Part shown: piece after piece, positions 1 to 12,334 of the stretch
Numbering within the stretch: the first letter of the stretch is position 1
Layout of the letters: every line of letters begins with the position of its first letter
Source of the DNA: Certhia americana
Taxonomy: Eukaryota; Chordata; Aves; Passeriformes; Certhiidae
Assembly: GCA_018697195.1 (NCBI GenBank)
Contig: CM031872.1
Location: forward strand, 10,165,465-10,229,464
Direction: 5' to 3'
Length of the DNA stretch: 64,000 bases
Position numbers and translations under genes: made by a program
The notes under the pieces: model-generated
What the model was told of the DNA's origin: nothing
The model's input: the letters and a program-made list of their open reading frames with translations, nothing else
Database searches by the model: none

Positions 1-2144
1 TGGTCTTTATTACAACATCTTTTTCTTCCATCTCTTGTTAAGCCATTCCTTTCTCCCACACACCACCACTTCTCATGAGGAATTTGGCAGTTGAAACGTC
101 CTTATCTCTCCCTCACCAAAGTCCATCCATTTTCTTCTTTCTATATGCAGAATTTAATTTTCCTGTTTTGCTGTCCAGCTCCCACTCTTCCCAGTTCCCC
201 CATTACTTCTGCCTGCCCTGAGATATATGGGCCTTGTCAAGCAGTTTGGGACTGACCCAGGCAGCCAAACTCAGAAGAAAACCTGGTTTTATTTTGCCTG
301 GGGAGAATTCATCAGAGAAAGTGTCTCATTTAGGGAAATCAAGGATGAAGGAAAGGGAGAGCTGGAAATTTATTCTGGTTTGGTGTTAAAAATATATCTG
401 TACACTGCTGTGTTAAAGGCTGATATTTTCTTTCCACTTTTTTTTTTTTTCACTCTTGTCCAACCACAAGACATCACACAGTCCAGAGGCAGAATTCAGG
501 AGAAGGGGGCACTGGGCCCCTTGTTGGCTGGAAAATTCTGCCTGTGGTAGAGAGGGAAAAGGATCAGGCACTGTTAAACAAGAAGACACGTCTCTCTCCA
601 TTCTGTGCCATAACTACTCATCAGAGGCAAATCTAATCCTAAAAATACAAACTAGACAAATCCTTTGGAAGGAGGAAGAGGAATATGTGGGTGCTGGCTT
701 TAATTATGATTCTGTTAAATCCTTGTTTGTTTGGAGTCTGAGCCTCTTGAATCACAACAGGGCTGAGCAAACCCAGAGTGAACTTTCAGTCGCTCTGAGT
801 CCTGGAGAGCCTCCTCCAGAACTGCTGCCTGCCCTCCCCAGACACAGGGACATGGGTTTGCCTGCTCTCCCTTTTCTATCTCTCAGTCCCAGATGCACTG
901 AAAAGTTTGTGGTTTCCTAAGGGAGCATTTCCAGGGGTTTCTCTTACAGGGGAAGGTGTCTCTTGGCTACCCCACTGCCATCCCATGTCTGCACCAGGGT
1001 CACCTGGGAGCTGTGGACCAGATTTGGGGGAGCTGAAGGGCAGGTTTGAAATCAGAATTCCTTTCTCTGCTATAAAAACCCCACATCTGGAGGGGAGCCA
1101 AGACCTCTGTCAAGAAACTCTTGGCCTAGGGGGACGCCACCCATGTTGAGAAGGTGACACTAAGGGGAGGCCAGGTCCTACCTTGGCACAGGTGATGCAA
1201 ACAGCAGTGCTGGGCTGGGATCAAACCCCTGCTGCTGTCAAATCCACTGGTACCTACAAGAATTTTGACAGCAGCTTTTGGCACTTGGTGTTTGTCTTGA
1301 TCCCTTCATGGCTGTGCTCTTAATAGGGCTTTTCATTTTCCCTGGGATCCATGAGGGAAGATTTTAGTCCAGGAGATTTTTCAGTGGAACTGGGATGAGC
1401 GCTGTCTATTAATTCATGTGGAGCTCTTAGGTGCTACAGAAGATAAGTGCCTTGTAAATACAGATAAATAGATCAGATTAGACCTTGACAGTGGTTCATG
1501 CAAAAGGCATTTTTATGTGCAAAAAAATAATAACATTGTAGAGAAATAGCTGTTCCTTGAAACCTTGGGCTAGGGCTACCATAACTGATATTGTTGGAGG
1601 AAAGATGAAGCTAATGGAGAAGAGCTGCTGTGATTGCCCTTTTGTCATTGACTAATTCTTCCAACAACCAAAGTGACATTACCCAGCTCCCATTTAGACC
1701 TCCAAGCAAGCGGTCACATTTTTCAAGAGAGCACAGCTCAATGAGCACTGAATCCTTCTACAAGTCTCCTTGCCAGTGCTGTAATTGCAGGGATGAGGGA
1801 AGGGGAGTGATTTTGAAAATCTGCCCTCTCCTTTACATCCTGACTGCTTGGAAATTTCAACCACAGTGTGGCGTGAAAACTGCCCAGGGATCCTGTCCCT
1901 GATGGAAATCTCATCCTCAGCAATTTCAAAGGCAGTGCAAGGAGAAGATTTAGGTTCATGTGATTATGATCATGGCATGTGGTGTTGGAACAGCCACTGT
2001 CAAAAAGTGCTGCAGAAAGGGCTGGTTCTCCATCTCTCCCTCCCTCCATCCTCCTGTAAACCCTCCTTCCATGGCTCTCCCTGGCATCCCATGGCTGTTT
2101 CCCTCTTCTCACCTCTCCCTGGGTCCCCTCTGCACCCTCAGCAA
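1..2144. other. Intergenic DNA downstream of BRINP1, no gene seen
   Basis: Ordinary mixed-composition DNA. The open frames here are short, overlap on both strands and lack recognisable domains or splice context. A T-run lies near 439-451. I see no repeat family I can name and no RNA gene. Confidence 0.6.
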
Positions 2145-2256
2145 CCACAGCACAGAAACATGGTCACTGTGCTGCCCTGAGGACAAGACTCATTCTGCTT
2201 TTGGGCAGAAAACCTGTAATTTTGGCTTTAGCCATGGTCTCAACTCTCCAGTGTCC
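2145..2256 (+). repeat. Copy 1 of a ~110-bp dispersed direct duplication
   Basis: The segment beginning CACAGCACAGAAAC and ending TCTCCAGTGTCC recurs at 3450-3559 in the same orientation with only about nine differences or small indels by eye. The flanks do not match. It may be a local segmental duplication or two copies of an unrecognised dispersed repeat. No coding function is indicated. Confidence 0.8.
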
Positions 2257-3449
2257 TGTGATTGAACATTAGCTCAACAAGGGTTGCCCAAAACTTGAGT
2301 TTAACCCATTCAAGTCCAAGCTCCCAGCACACAGGAGGTTCCTCCAGTGGTGTAGGTTCACCATTTTCTAAGCTATAAATGAAGGCAGACCCTGGATTTC
2401 AATTTATCCATACAAAAATAAAAAACAGAAAGGCAGAAATAAACACCTGAGTGATCTTGGGAATCCTGAAACAAACAGCAGTTTTGTTCCTCCAACAAGT
2501 TACAATGAAGTACCAGCATTGCTCCCTCAGCCCCTCGCATTAGGTACAAAATACAAGTGCTTAAAAGCTAGGGGATAAATAATTAACAGCATCATACATC
2601 TTTTATTCCCTACATAAAGCATATAAAGGGTGAAATCCTAACCCATCCAGAGGCAAAGTCGAAGTTTTTCTTGACTTTGGATGCACTTGTGTTTCACCTA
2701 AACTGTTTTGTCACTGTGAAACGTGTCGTAAAATTCCTCCACAATCTTAATTCTGACCCAAGAGAGAGAATTTTCTATCATCACTTCTTGAATTTAAACA
2801 GAAAACAAACCCTTTTTAAAAAAATGTGAAGCACACCCACCAAATGAATGTTGATTTGAAGACAAACAATATTATGGAAATCCTTTTTTTTTTTATTTTT
2901 TTAGTACAAGAATGGGCACATATTCATTTATTGCAAATTCAGTATCACTTAACAGTAATGGTATTTAGAAATACTTCAACTAACTAATGATATTTGCCAC
3001 CAAAGAATATTCTTTAAAAGAAAATGTTTGTACCCCAAATTCAATGACATAAAAATGCAACATAAAAGAGGAAAAAAGAAAGAAAACAATTCACAGGTTA
3101 AGCATGAGGTTGTTTTGTCAAAATAAAAAGTGCACGTCTTTGTCTTCTGCTTAAAAACATATATTTATTATGTGGGTAGTATAGGGTTTCAGGAGTCCTT
3201 AATCATTCATTTCCCTGTTTTTAAGTGTGAGGGCTTTGCAAATGATGTGATAAGTAAGTACATTGTTGTCACTTAGCAACCTTAACTCGCCTCTGAAATG
3301 AGTTGTTTGTTTCTATAATAAATGAGACACTCGGATACCATGGAGATGAGCAGAGACCTTGTCTGCTTTGCCAGAGCCCATCCTGGAAAATGGGATATTG
3401 CTTGGAGGGATGAGGTCCTCACGCAGAGGAGCAGCTCTTCATTGCTGCC
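2257..3449. other. AT-rich intergenic DNA
   Basis: Strongly AT-rich, especially 2560-3300, with a T-rich run at about 2884-2904. No gene, named repeat or RNA is recognised. The AT-rich section contains no long open frame. Confidence 0.6.
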
Positions 3450-3559
3450 CACAGCACAGAAACGTGGTCACTGTGCTGCCCTGAGGACAAGACTCATTCT
3501 CCTTTTGGGCAAAAACCTGGAATTTTGCCTTTAGCCGTGGTCTCAACTCTCCAGTGTCC
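3450..3559 (+). repeat. Copy 2 of the ~110-bp dispersed direct duplication
   Basis: Same-orientation partner of 2145-2256, about 1.3 kb away. The shared block includes GTGCTGCCCTGAGGACAAGA and the GTCTCAACTCTCCAG end. Similarity stops abruptly on both sides. Confidence 0.8.
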
Positions 3560-4994
3560 AGGACACGGTGGGTTTGCAGCCAGCTCTGGAATGCTTTACT
3601 CTCCACACTAAGCTCCACCCTTGGAAAACAGCATCTTTTCATCTCCAGGCAGCCCTGCTAGGACCACTGGGCCTCTTCTTGGCCCATAATTACTCCTTCA
3701 TGCCCCTCTTCTGCTGTAACACAGCTCCCAGGCCAGTTGAAGCAGCTGGAGGATGACTGCTGGCCTCAGGGAAGTCTGGGATAAAGAACCTCCACTATGG
3801 TTCCTGCAGGTGGGAACTGGTGCCACACCTTGAGGGTTGTGTCTGGGGGAAAAAGGAGAAAAGACAAATAGCATGGCTGAGATGGAATTCTCTCCCTCAA
3901 ATCTGAGTTTCTGGTATCTGGGAGTAAAGTAAAGCACAAGGGTTAATAAGGAATATCAAAAGAGATTTTAGACAACTCTGTTCTCTTCTAAAACTGTATT
4001 TAATTGTACAAGACTCCAGTAAATCCCTGGACACTGCTGATCTGCTAGAGCTCACCTGATTTTTCCAAATCCTCTCCTCCCTCACTCCTTTCCTGTATTT
4101 CTTGACTTTCACACAATCTGCTTGTATGGCTGTTACAGCTTCTTGAGTTTAAATTAATCTTTTAAAGAAGGATGAGCCACACAAACTTTCTTTTGGTTTT
4201 AGAAATCACATCCATATTCATAATCCACTAATCATGTTTGATAAATCAGAATTCATTGTGAAACACTCTAACCCTTCATGTTGCTTCACTTTTTAATCTC
4301 GCAGGGGAAGCAATCATCGCTGCCAGGGGGCTGGGCTGGGCTGTCTCGGGTGTCTGCTTGAGTCAGCTCCCTTGTTTGTACAATGCAGCTCGTGCTCCTG
4401 GATCTAAGCTATCATCTAAAAACGTAATTAAGTCTTCAGCACTTCAGCCTTCAGCGGAGAGAGGAATCTTCACAGTGTGATCCAAACAGCATCTTCTCTG
4501 TGGTGCTGGCCTGAGCCTGCAGCTCAGAGCTTTCATCTCCTTCCAGCAGCGTAACCACACTGAAACCTCGAGGTGCTTTGCTGCCAGGTCAGCCAGGGGA
4601 AGGAAGAATTGTACCTGCAGTCAAAGAACAAACAGAGGGGTGTTTGTTCAGGGTCTGTTGTTATGCAGTGGCTGCTTTATGCAGGTGCAGTGTGTGGATG
4701 AGGGTGAGGAGGTGACATTTCTGCCCCTCACACCGCTTGGACAGGGATGTGCATGTTTGTGTGTTTTCTAACTGCTTGCAAAATGGGATATTTTGGCAAC
4801 ACCTAGGTAAGTGCAAGGTTAGCTACAGCACCTTGTTTCTCTACCCCTATCAACCTGTCAGAGTCCAGAACACTCCTCTGACTGTCCTGGATGATCTCAG
4901 ACCCAGGCAGGGACTGAGAAACCTTGGCACAGAGTCAAAAACTCCTGTGCCTTCCATTTTAGCCCTTGGGAGAAATCACCATCTCTGTCTGAGG
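3560..4994. other. Intergenic DNA, nothing recognised
   Basis: No exon-like, RNA-like or named repeat sequence seen. A GGCTGGGCTGGGCTG run lies near 4328-4342. Confidence 0.5.
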
Positions 4995-5490
4995 ATTTAC
5001 AGACCGCAAGAGTTTGAATAGAGTGATAGTTAATTGGTCACAGGGTGAAAAGTAGAATTTTGGGGGTTTTAGAATGACAAGCAGATGAAGGCAAGATGGA
5101 GGAATCCTCATGGTTTTCAGGATTCTTCCTTCTTCATCTTCCCCATCTTCTGCTGTGATGGTGACACTTTCTGGTTGGTTTAGAGTAGAGACAGGCTGTC
5201 CAACAAAGGTGATAGGGATTGGAAAATTATTGTAAATAGAGTACATGTAGTTTTTTATTATAAAAGTAAACACCACCCTGAGGGAGGTGGATTGTGCCTT
5301 GGACTGACCTGCTGAGAGGAACTTTGCTAGTTAGGGAAAGAATGGAATAGATAAGGAAAAATAAACAACCTTGGAAAACACAAGAGATGACTCTTGAGTA
5401 TTTCTTCCATCACCTGGTGGGGGAGAAAAGGACTTTCTAAATCTCAGGAATTAAAAATATCCAAAAAACCTGAGATCAACCCATTAATCC
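4995..5490 (+). mobile_element. LTR-like repeat, family copy A (5' part diverged)
   Basis: Aligns with the sequences at about 20230-20695 and 23150-23597. Shared landmarks are TATAAAAG at 5259-5266 and AATAAA at 5360-5365, 101 bp downstream. This is the promoter, R region and poly(A)-signal order expected of a retroviral LTR. The upstream part is much less similar than between copies B and C. No internal retroviral coding sequence is seen next to it, so it looks like a solo or truncated LTR. The family name is not known to me. Confidence 0.65.
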
Positions 5491-7145
5491 TGATCTTTTC
5501 CTTAGAAGAGGAGTCTTCACACGAGTCCAGTTCCTCTGATCTAATCTGTCTGCTTCTCCTGCTGCCAGCTCCAAGATGATCCCTTCTTCCCCACAGGCTG
5601 AGGCAGGAGACAAGCAGCCCACAGTGGGGGAAGGACAGTGACAAAGTGAAGTTCTCTGGGCCACAAGCCTCCTCCTGGGGATGGTGCCAAGATTCTGGCT
5701 CTGCTCCATACACTGGAGTTGCTCTGCTTTCCCACAGTCCCAAATTTTGGGCTCCCCTGCTTTCCCAAAGAGATATAACCATTATTTGCTGAAGCAGATT
5801 CTAAGCCTGCCACACTTAATAATTCAGTGGTGAACTTTCGAGCTGTGTGCAGGTTGAAAAATAACTTGCTTTAGTAAGTACAAAATCTCCATTTCTGCTG
5901 CCTTTGCTTCTCCTTCCTCCTCCTCTTGCCCATGGCCTCAGCAGCCCCTGCAATCCAAACACTCCCTGTTATTATATATTGGAGCAAAAAGGGAAGGCAG
6001 GAGGGGGAGAAGAAATTCATTTCCTCTCTGTAGGATGTTTATTGTTTTTCCTGCTCCCAGCCATCCAAGGTCTCTGTCGTTTTACCTGACATTTTATAAT
6101 GGGAACAGTTCTTGTGGGTACCAATGAGTTCATCTGCAGAGAACGTGGGGCCTGGAGATTTAAATATATACCTGCCTGACACAGCTGTAATTGGGACTCC
6201 TGGGAGAGGAAACCCTGACAAGTGACACAAATAACCCCTGCCAGACCCCTCTCAAGTCTTGTAGCAGCAGGAACCCCAGGAGGAACTTCCATGATCAAAT
6301 TACCCTTAAACAAATGCTCCAGTCTCCAGTAACTCAGGATGTCACTGCTGAAGGTCAACGAGGTGTGTGTGGAACTTGATTGTTGGGTTTAGTTCCCACT
6401 GCCTGCTCCCAGTTAAAGACCAGGATCTGCAACACTGGCAAAAGAGAACTAGAGGAAGCTGCAAAACTAATTAAAACTCGTTACTCCAATTGTCAAGGAA
6501 TGCATTTATTTAGGCTTTCCCTACCCCTCTAGCTATGCAGGCATAATTACACCAGCACAGTTCCCCTGAATATAAATGAATAAAATAAAGTACACACATT
6601 TTCTCTCCTGTGAACTGAAATGTGGAAACGTCTGTGATATTCATTTGGGGAGCTGATAAAAACATTTTGAAGATGTCAGCATCTCAGTGGAAAAGAGGAG
6701 GTTAAGAAAGATTGATGGGCAGATAGATATGGATATGCAGATATATCCATAGATAAAGATGTATAAAAATGATTTACAGTTTGCTTCTTTTCTCCCAGCC
6801 TTTTGCAGTAAGCTTTTTAGGGAAACTACGTATTGTATAAATAGATATAATTTCCATGGAGGAGGAAAAATAATTAGTAGTGATGTGTCAGCTGCCAGGG
6901 AATGTATTTCAGGTGCTGCACTGCTTTAACTGTTGGTTAAAAGAGGAAAAGTTCCCATAACTGAGCCACAAACTGCTGGTATAAAAATTCTGTGGTGACC
7001 TTGTTCAAAACACAAATAGCTCCTTCTGATCACAACAGTGAGACAAAAAATTCCAGATATAATGCAAAAAATCATGGGATTAAATTCTCCGACTGGATTA
7101 TGGAGGAACTTCTGACTGGACGAATAAACAAGTTCATAATTATTG

Positions 7146-7147
<2 letters not shown>
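5491..7147. other. Intergenic DNA, nothing recognised
   Basis: No gene or named repeat seen. A GATA-rich stretch (ATAGATATGGATATGCAGATATATCC region) lies at about 6720-6760. The sequence becomes AT-rich towards 7000. Confidence 0.5.

Positions 7148-7176
<29 letters not shown>
7148..7176. repeat. (ATA)n microsatellite
   Basis: About nine to ten uninterrupted ATA/AAT triplets. It produces the Tyr or Ile runs in translated frames; it is not coding. Confidence 0.9.
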
Positions 7177-7260
7177 GTCCTGTCACCTTCCAGTCATGCT
7201 CCTGTTGGTGAGCTGGACTCTTCCCTACTGCCAGGGGAGCAGCTCCTGCCACAGGCTGGC

Positions 7261-7488
7261 ATTCCCTGGCATTCCCAGGCATTCCCTGGCATTCCCAGGT
7301 ATTCCCAGGTATTCCCTGGCATTCCCTGGCATTCCCAGGCATTCCCAGGCATTCCCTGATATTCCCTGACATTCCTTGGCATTTATTGACATTTCTTGGC
7401 ATTCCCTGGCATTTCCAGGCATTCCTTGGCATTCCTTGGCCTTCCCTGGCATTCCCTGACATTCTTTGTCATTCCCTGGCATTCCCAG
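7261..7488. repeat. 10-bp minisatellite, about 23 units
   Basis: The array consists of decamers ATTCCCTGGC and ATTCCCAGGC with single-base variants (for example ATTCCCAGGT, ATTCCTTGGC, ATTCCCTGAC). All 23 decamers stay in one 10-bp register with no indel. Because 10 is not a multiple of 3, three units give a 10-residue peptide period on the minus strand (MPGN, REC motifs). The unit has no stop in most frames, so several long overlapping frames arise. These are not genes. Confidence 0.95.
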
Positions 7489-10400
7489 AACTGCCAAAGT
7501 GCGGTTCAGGACTCCCCTCCCTGCAGCTGCTCCTGTGAAGGACAAATCCCAGGGATTTTTTCCTGGATGACCTTCTGGATGATGGGAGGGAGATCTCCAG
7601 CCTTCCTCCAGTGTATCCCAGTGCAAGGAGACGCCCAAAGCCCCTCCTCAGGCTCCTGAGCTGGTGTAGCCATCCCCTCATCCCACACACAGCCTGCCCA
7701 GCTCCCATCCTTCCTGCCATGCCCAAGTTTTCCCAATTTCCCAGTTGCTCAGGGCCATTCTGGTAAAAATGACAATCAGAGAATGGGGACCTTTGTGTGT
7801 TACCCTCAGCTCACAATCACCAGCAGATTATTTAATTGCATGGGAAAATGTTCTCTTTAATCTTTTAGAATTAGTCATCTCTTCCTCAGTCATCTCTCTA
7901 TATTTTTGGTTAGATGGACCGAAAATCTTAATATATCAGTGACATTTATAGCACATGTTAATATTATAAAACGTCAGAGCTCTATTTGCAGAAATGAATA
8001 CTGATGTGATGGCAGTGTTTTATTATGTCAATGACTTTTATTATAAATATGATAAAACAGTATCTTTTTTTTTTTAATTTTTTTTTTTCCCTAAATAAAA
8101 AAATAAACCATCTAATAATTTATCCCAAGGTTACCGCTGTGCTACCTGGTTAATTTATTCAACAGCAGTGCTAAAAAAAAATCCACCCAGCAATGGATTT
8201 TCACGTTGTGTGGTCATTTGATGGATGTTATCATTGACCTGAAGGTTTGTTTAGGATTAGAGCATGACAACATGTACAGGAAGAGGGCTCACCCAGCAGC
8301 ATCCTGGGGACACGAAGCCAGCAGGTGAAACCTACTTTTAAGGGGATAATTAATCATTGCCAGAGAGTGAAAGGTGGCTGGATGTCATGGAATCTCCACT
8401 GCTCTCTCCTGGATTGCTGAAATTGCCAGCCTCAATCCCACCTGCATTGTCTGCAGATCAGGCTCTTGAGAGGGTTCCCTGCTCAAGGCTCCCCTGGCCC
8501 TCAGGGTCATTCCCAGAGATCCAGGAGCTCTGGGTGGTGTCTTGCATGAGCTCATTTTATGGGCTATGATCCCATCTTACTAATTAATCTTTATTTCTAC
8601 TGCTGGTATTTATTGTGGTGAGTAAGTTGAACTGGTCACAACCGGTACTAGCACTTCCAGCCCTCCCGAAAAAGGCAAATTCACAAAAAAATAAGAGTTC
8701 ATTATGAGTAAAATGATACTTTATGCAAAAGATTAGTAAATGAGGAGGATATCTATAAATTTCTACTCTGTCTCTGTTTAAATTGCCTTACTTATCTTTG
8801 AAAATTGCAGGCCTGTAAGAATCATCTTCAAAAACAATAAAATATTAATGTACTTAAAAGACAGAATGGGAAAGCTTGATTTGATTCATACAAAGTAAGA
8901 TGACTCCAAGGGCTGGGGTTTTTTTCAGAATAACAAGGAATATCATGGAATTCCCTCCAAAGTTAGAAACAACCCCAATAATGAAGAGGCACATCCATGA
9001 TCTCTGAGCTGACACACAGCACAAGAAGGGATCTGTTCCCTGGGGAGGAGCACAGGGAGGGTGGGGACTGCAGTGTTGAGATGCTGTTGCTATGGTTAGT
9101 GGTGCAAAGCTTCAGGATTTATATTTTTTTTTAATTTAAACATTTCCCCTCCCCTTCCTCCCTCTCCTGTCCCTGTGCAAAGGGAAACCCAAGATTCCAG
9201 TCCTTGGAAGGAAGATCTCTGTTTTGGTTGGTGGCTGGGAGGAGGTCAGGGAGAGGCTCTTGAAGATGGCTGTCATGCAGTAGTAGATAATAAATCCAGA
9301 GGGAAATTTCATTAGTGGGTGTTTTTAATGGCAGGCATATCAATTGTCTGGTGAGCCACCCAGTCTAGTTTTCCAGAACTCTCTGGCACTGAGAGCTGGC
9401 AGAGTCACTGCTGAGAGGGGATGAGCAGAGGGGTCTGTGCAGGGCTCTGAGTGAAATACTGAGGGGCCAAAGTGACAGCTACTTGAGACAGCACAAAACT
9501 GAACAGCAGCACGGGGCTTGAATGAAGAATATCCCCCAATATTTCCCCAGAATATCCCCAAAGTGCCTCTGCTCAGCCCAGTAACAGGATGCTTTGTGGG
9601 AAGAGAAATTCCTGCTGGTGTCCAGCCCAGAGAGCTCCCAGCTTCAGGGGCAGGGGTTGAGTGGCCATCCCTTGGGACACTGCAAGGGGGACAGGATGGG
9701 CTGTGTCCTGGCTGTGCAGGACCCTCCTTCCCCATCCCTGAAACGTTGCCTGGCTCATTAGGGCTGTGTCCTGTGCGTGGTTTATGGGGGCTCCAGCCTG
9801 AAGGATCACAGCCTGAGGAGGCTTCTCCCTCCCACTTACTGCAGACAGAACAGCAGCTCTAAAAAAAAACTCTGCAGCTTCACTTTTAAATGTTCCACTG
9901 GGTTCTTGAGAAGGTTCTGAGACATCTGCAAGGCTCTGAAGGATGCAGTGATGAGCCCACTCGTTCATAGCATGGCCCAGGTGCTCCCAGCAGCAAGAGA
10001 ATGCAAGGTGTCCTTTGGCTGCAAAGCAGGACAAGGTAACCAGCTCATTTCATTGTTTAATTGCTTTCATAAAGGGGATAAAACCCTTCTTTCCCTGAAT
10101 TGCAAATGGCTATGGGTAAACTCAAAGGAAGGAGGTTGTGACAAGTTATTCACCTTGGATGAAATGCCCTGATGAAGAAGCATAAGTCATGGTTTATTTG
10201 GAATATTTCCAAAATATCAGAAAAGCCTAATGTTCTTCCATTTCTTGTGCTCTCAAACACGCTGCTCCCAGTTTGACACCGATCTGAACTGCTGTCACTG
10301 TAGACTGGCATTTAAAGTAGGGTTTACAGAAACACCCTTCTCTACAGCAGCCCTTTGCACTCAGGAGTTTAAAGGTGTACAAGAAATAAGGCTAGAAACG

Positions 10401-12271
10401 AGGTCTCCTGAGCCATATGTTGGCTTTTAAGTCCCCAAGCCCCCTGTCACTTGGGCTGCTGAGATCTGGTTACACATCTGGCTGCAGATGTGCTGCTGTT
10501 CTTGGAGCCCAGCTGAAACCAGCATTGATGCAGTCCAGTGGGAGAAAGGGAGAGGATCTGTAAATACATTTTAAAACTCTGTATTTATCAACACATCTAT
10601 AGATCTGTACATACCTGCCCAGGTACCTAACCATAGGTATTCCCCTACAATCCTCCTCTGGACTCTTGCCTGACTCCTGCCCTTTGGCAGTGCTGAGGTG
10701 CTCCCCCTCCTTCTCCAGCTGGTCCTGGAGGAATTCCTCACCAGGGAATTCCAGTTGAGTTCTCACTGGGGTTGGGGTTTATTGACATCTCCCTTCCAAG
10801 TGAGGTTTTATACCTCCCATTTCCTCTAATCTCATGCTTCAGGAGCTGGCCACTGGGACAGAGATCATGTGAGGGGAGAAATTCCCTTGTGCATGTGCTG
10901 GGATTTCAAAAGCCAGCACTGGAGAGCGGAGCTGAGCCTGAGGTCGCCCAGGAGATGCCTTTAGTGAGCTCCAGAGAGAAAAGCGTGGTGTGATGGTGCA
11001 TGTAATACCAGCAAAGCACTGGGATCTGAAGCAGAAGAGTGTCTTCAAGCTGGTGTTTCTCTGGAGTAAAGGAAAGACTGAGTCTGAATGGTTAAAAGGT
11101 TAAATGGTTAAAGCTGTGAGGCAGCTCATGGCGGGAGGAGCGTGGGCTGAAGGTGAAGGGTGGCCTGTGTGAGGTGACAACATGGAAGAAACTATAAACT
11201 GACAGAAAATAGAATTAGGGGATGAAATGAGCAGTCAGAGGGAATGTCTGAAAGGTCTTAATGCAAAGGCAAAACTGCCAAAACCATGATGTTACTGATA
11301 AGCATGAATAGGGCAGGGAAGGAGTGAGGCATCTCAGGAACTGAGAGAAGGACTGGAACAGAGGATATTGAAGGGGAAAAAATCTGCACAGAAAACCAGA
11401 TACACTGGCCTGAGGCAGAGAAGAAGGCTAAAGGATGTAGGACCAAAGCACAGAGATGCAAGATTGATTTATGGAGAGAGGAGAGCCTGGGAGAGAGGAG
11501 CACAGCCATGGGGAAGCACTGGCAAGAAGAATTCATTTGAGGGAGAAGTAATGCAGTGGACAGGGACAGCCTGACAGATCTTGGTACTCTCTTCATTTTA
11601 GTTTGTCACTTTGTGGTAATTTCACCTCCATCTCCACAACCACCTCACTGAGCTCCTTAAGGATGACTCATTAAAAGGGGAGGAAAAAAAATGGGAAAAA
11701 AACCCCCAAGAAAACCCCAATAACCACCTATTTCTTATCTAAACTGAAAGGGCAAGATGTGTTTTTCACTTGGGCTTGAAAATGCCTTTCTGAGCTCTGC
11801 TGGCATTTAATTTGTTTACTCCTTCTCCGGACTCTCATTTGCCCCTCTCTGCTCCTGTTGCTCACAGTTTCTCCTAAGTGGAAGCAAAACCAATGATGAC
11901 CAGGTTGGAGGTGAACTTTTAAACCCATAATTTTTGAGCAGCTTCACAAGGAAACACATGGAAGCTTCTGGGGCATAATTTAGGGAATGGCTGAAGATGG
12001 ATGTGAGCTTGGACCTGGAACAAGAGCAGGGAGCCCATGAACTTTGGTATAGCAGGAGGATTTTCTGCTTCTTTGAAGGAGCTAGGAGTGCGATCTCAGG
12101 GTTTAAAAAGGATGTTAACAATATCTCTAGATATGTGATGGAGCCCAGGTGAAAGTGACCTTCCCTTTCCTGGAGATGTGACCTGGGCACTGTGGTGGCA
12201 GAGCGTGGCAATTCATGATGACAGCTTTATGAGCACATCTGTAGTGATCAGGCTGAGCTCCTGGATGGCTT
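7489..12271. other. Intergenic DNA without a recognisable gene
   Basis: Mixed composition. T-rich runs lie at about 8067-8090 and A-rich DNA at 7930-8130. The segment 8560-8890 is AT-rich and repeat-poor. Short frames on both strands lack family resemblance. No tRNA, rRNA or named transposon seen. Confidence 0.5.
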
Positions 12272-12334
12272 CAAATGGGGGTTTTAAATGCCATCAAACC
12301 TGCTCCAAATGGGGGTTTTAAATGCCATCAAACC
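12272..12334 (+). repeat. Identical 29-bp direct repeat, 34-bp period
   Basis: A 29-bp segment beginning CAAATGGGGG occurs at 12272-12300 and again without change at 12306-12334, separated by 5 bp. Exact identity suggests a recent replication-slippage or tandem duplication event. Confidence 0.9.

Noticed and set aside
6926..7638. Several overlapping minus-strand frames (up to 178 aa) rich in MPGN and REC repeats
   Set aside because: They are translations of the 10-bp minisatellite at 7261-7488, which lacks stops in several registers; the flanks have no protein features.
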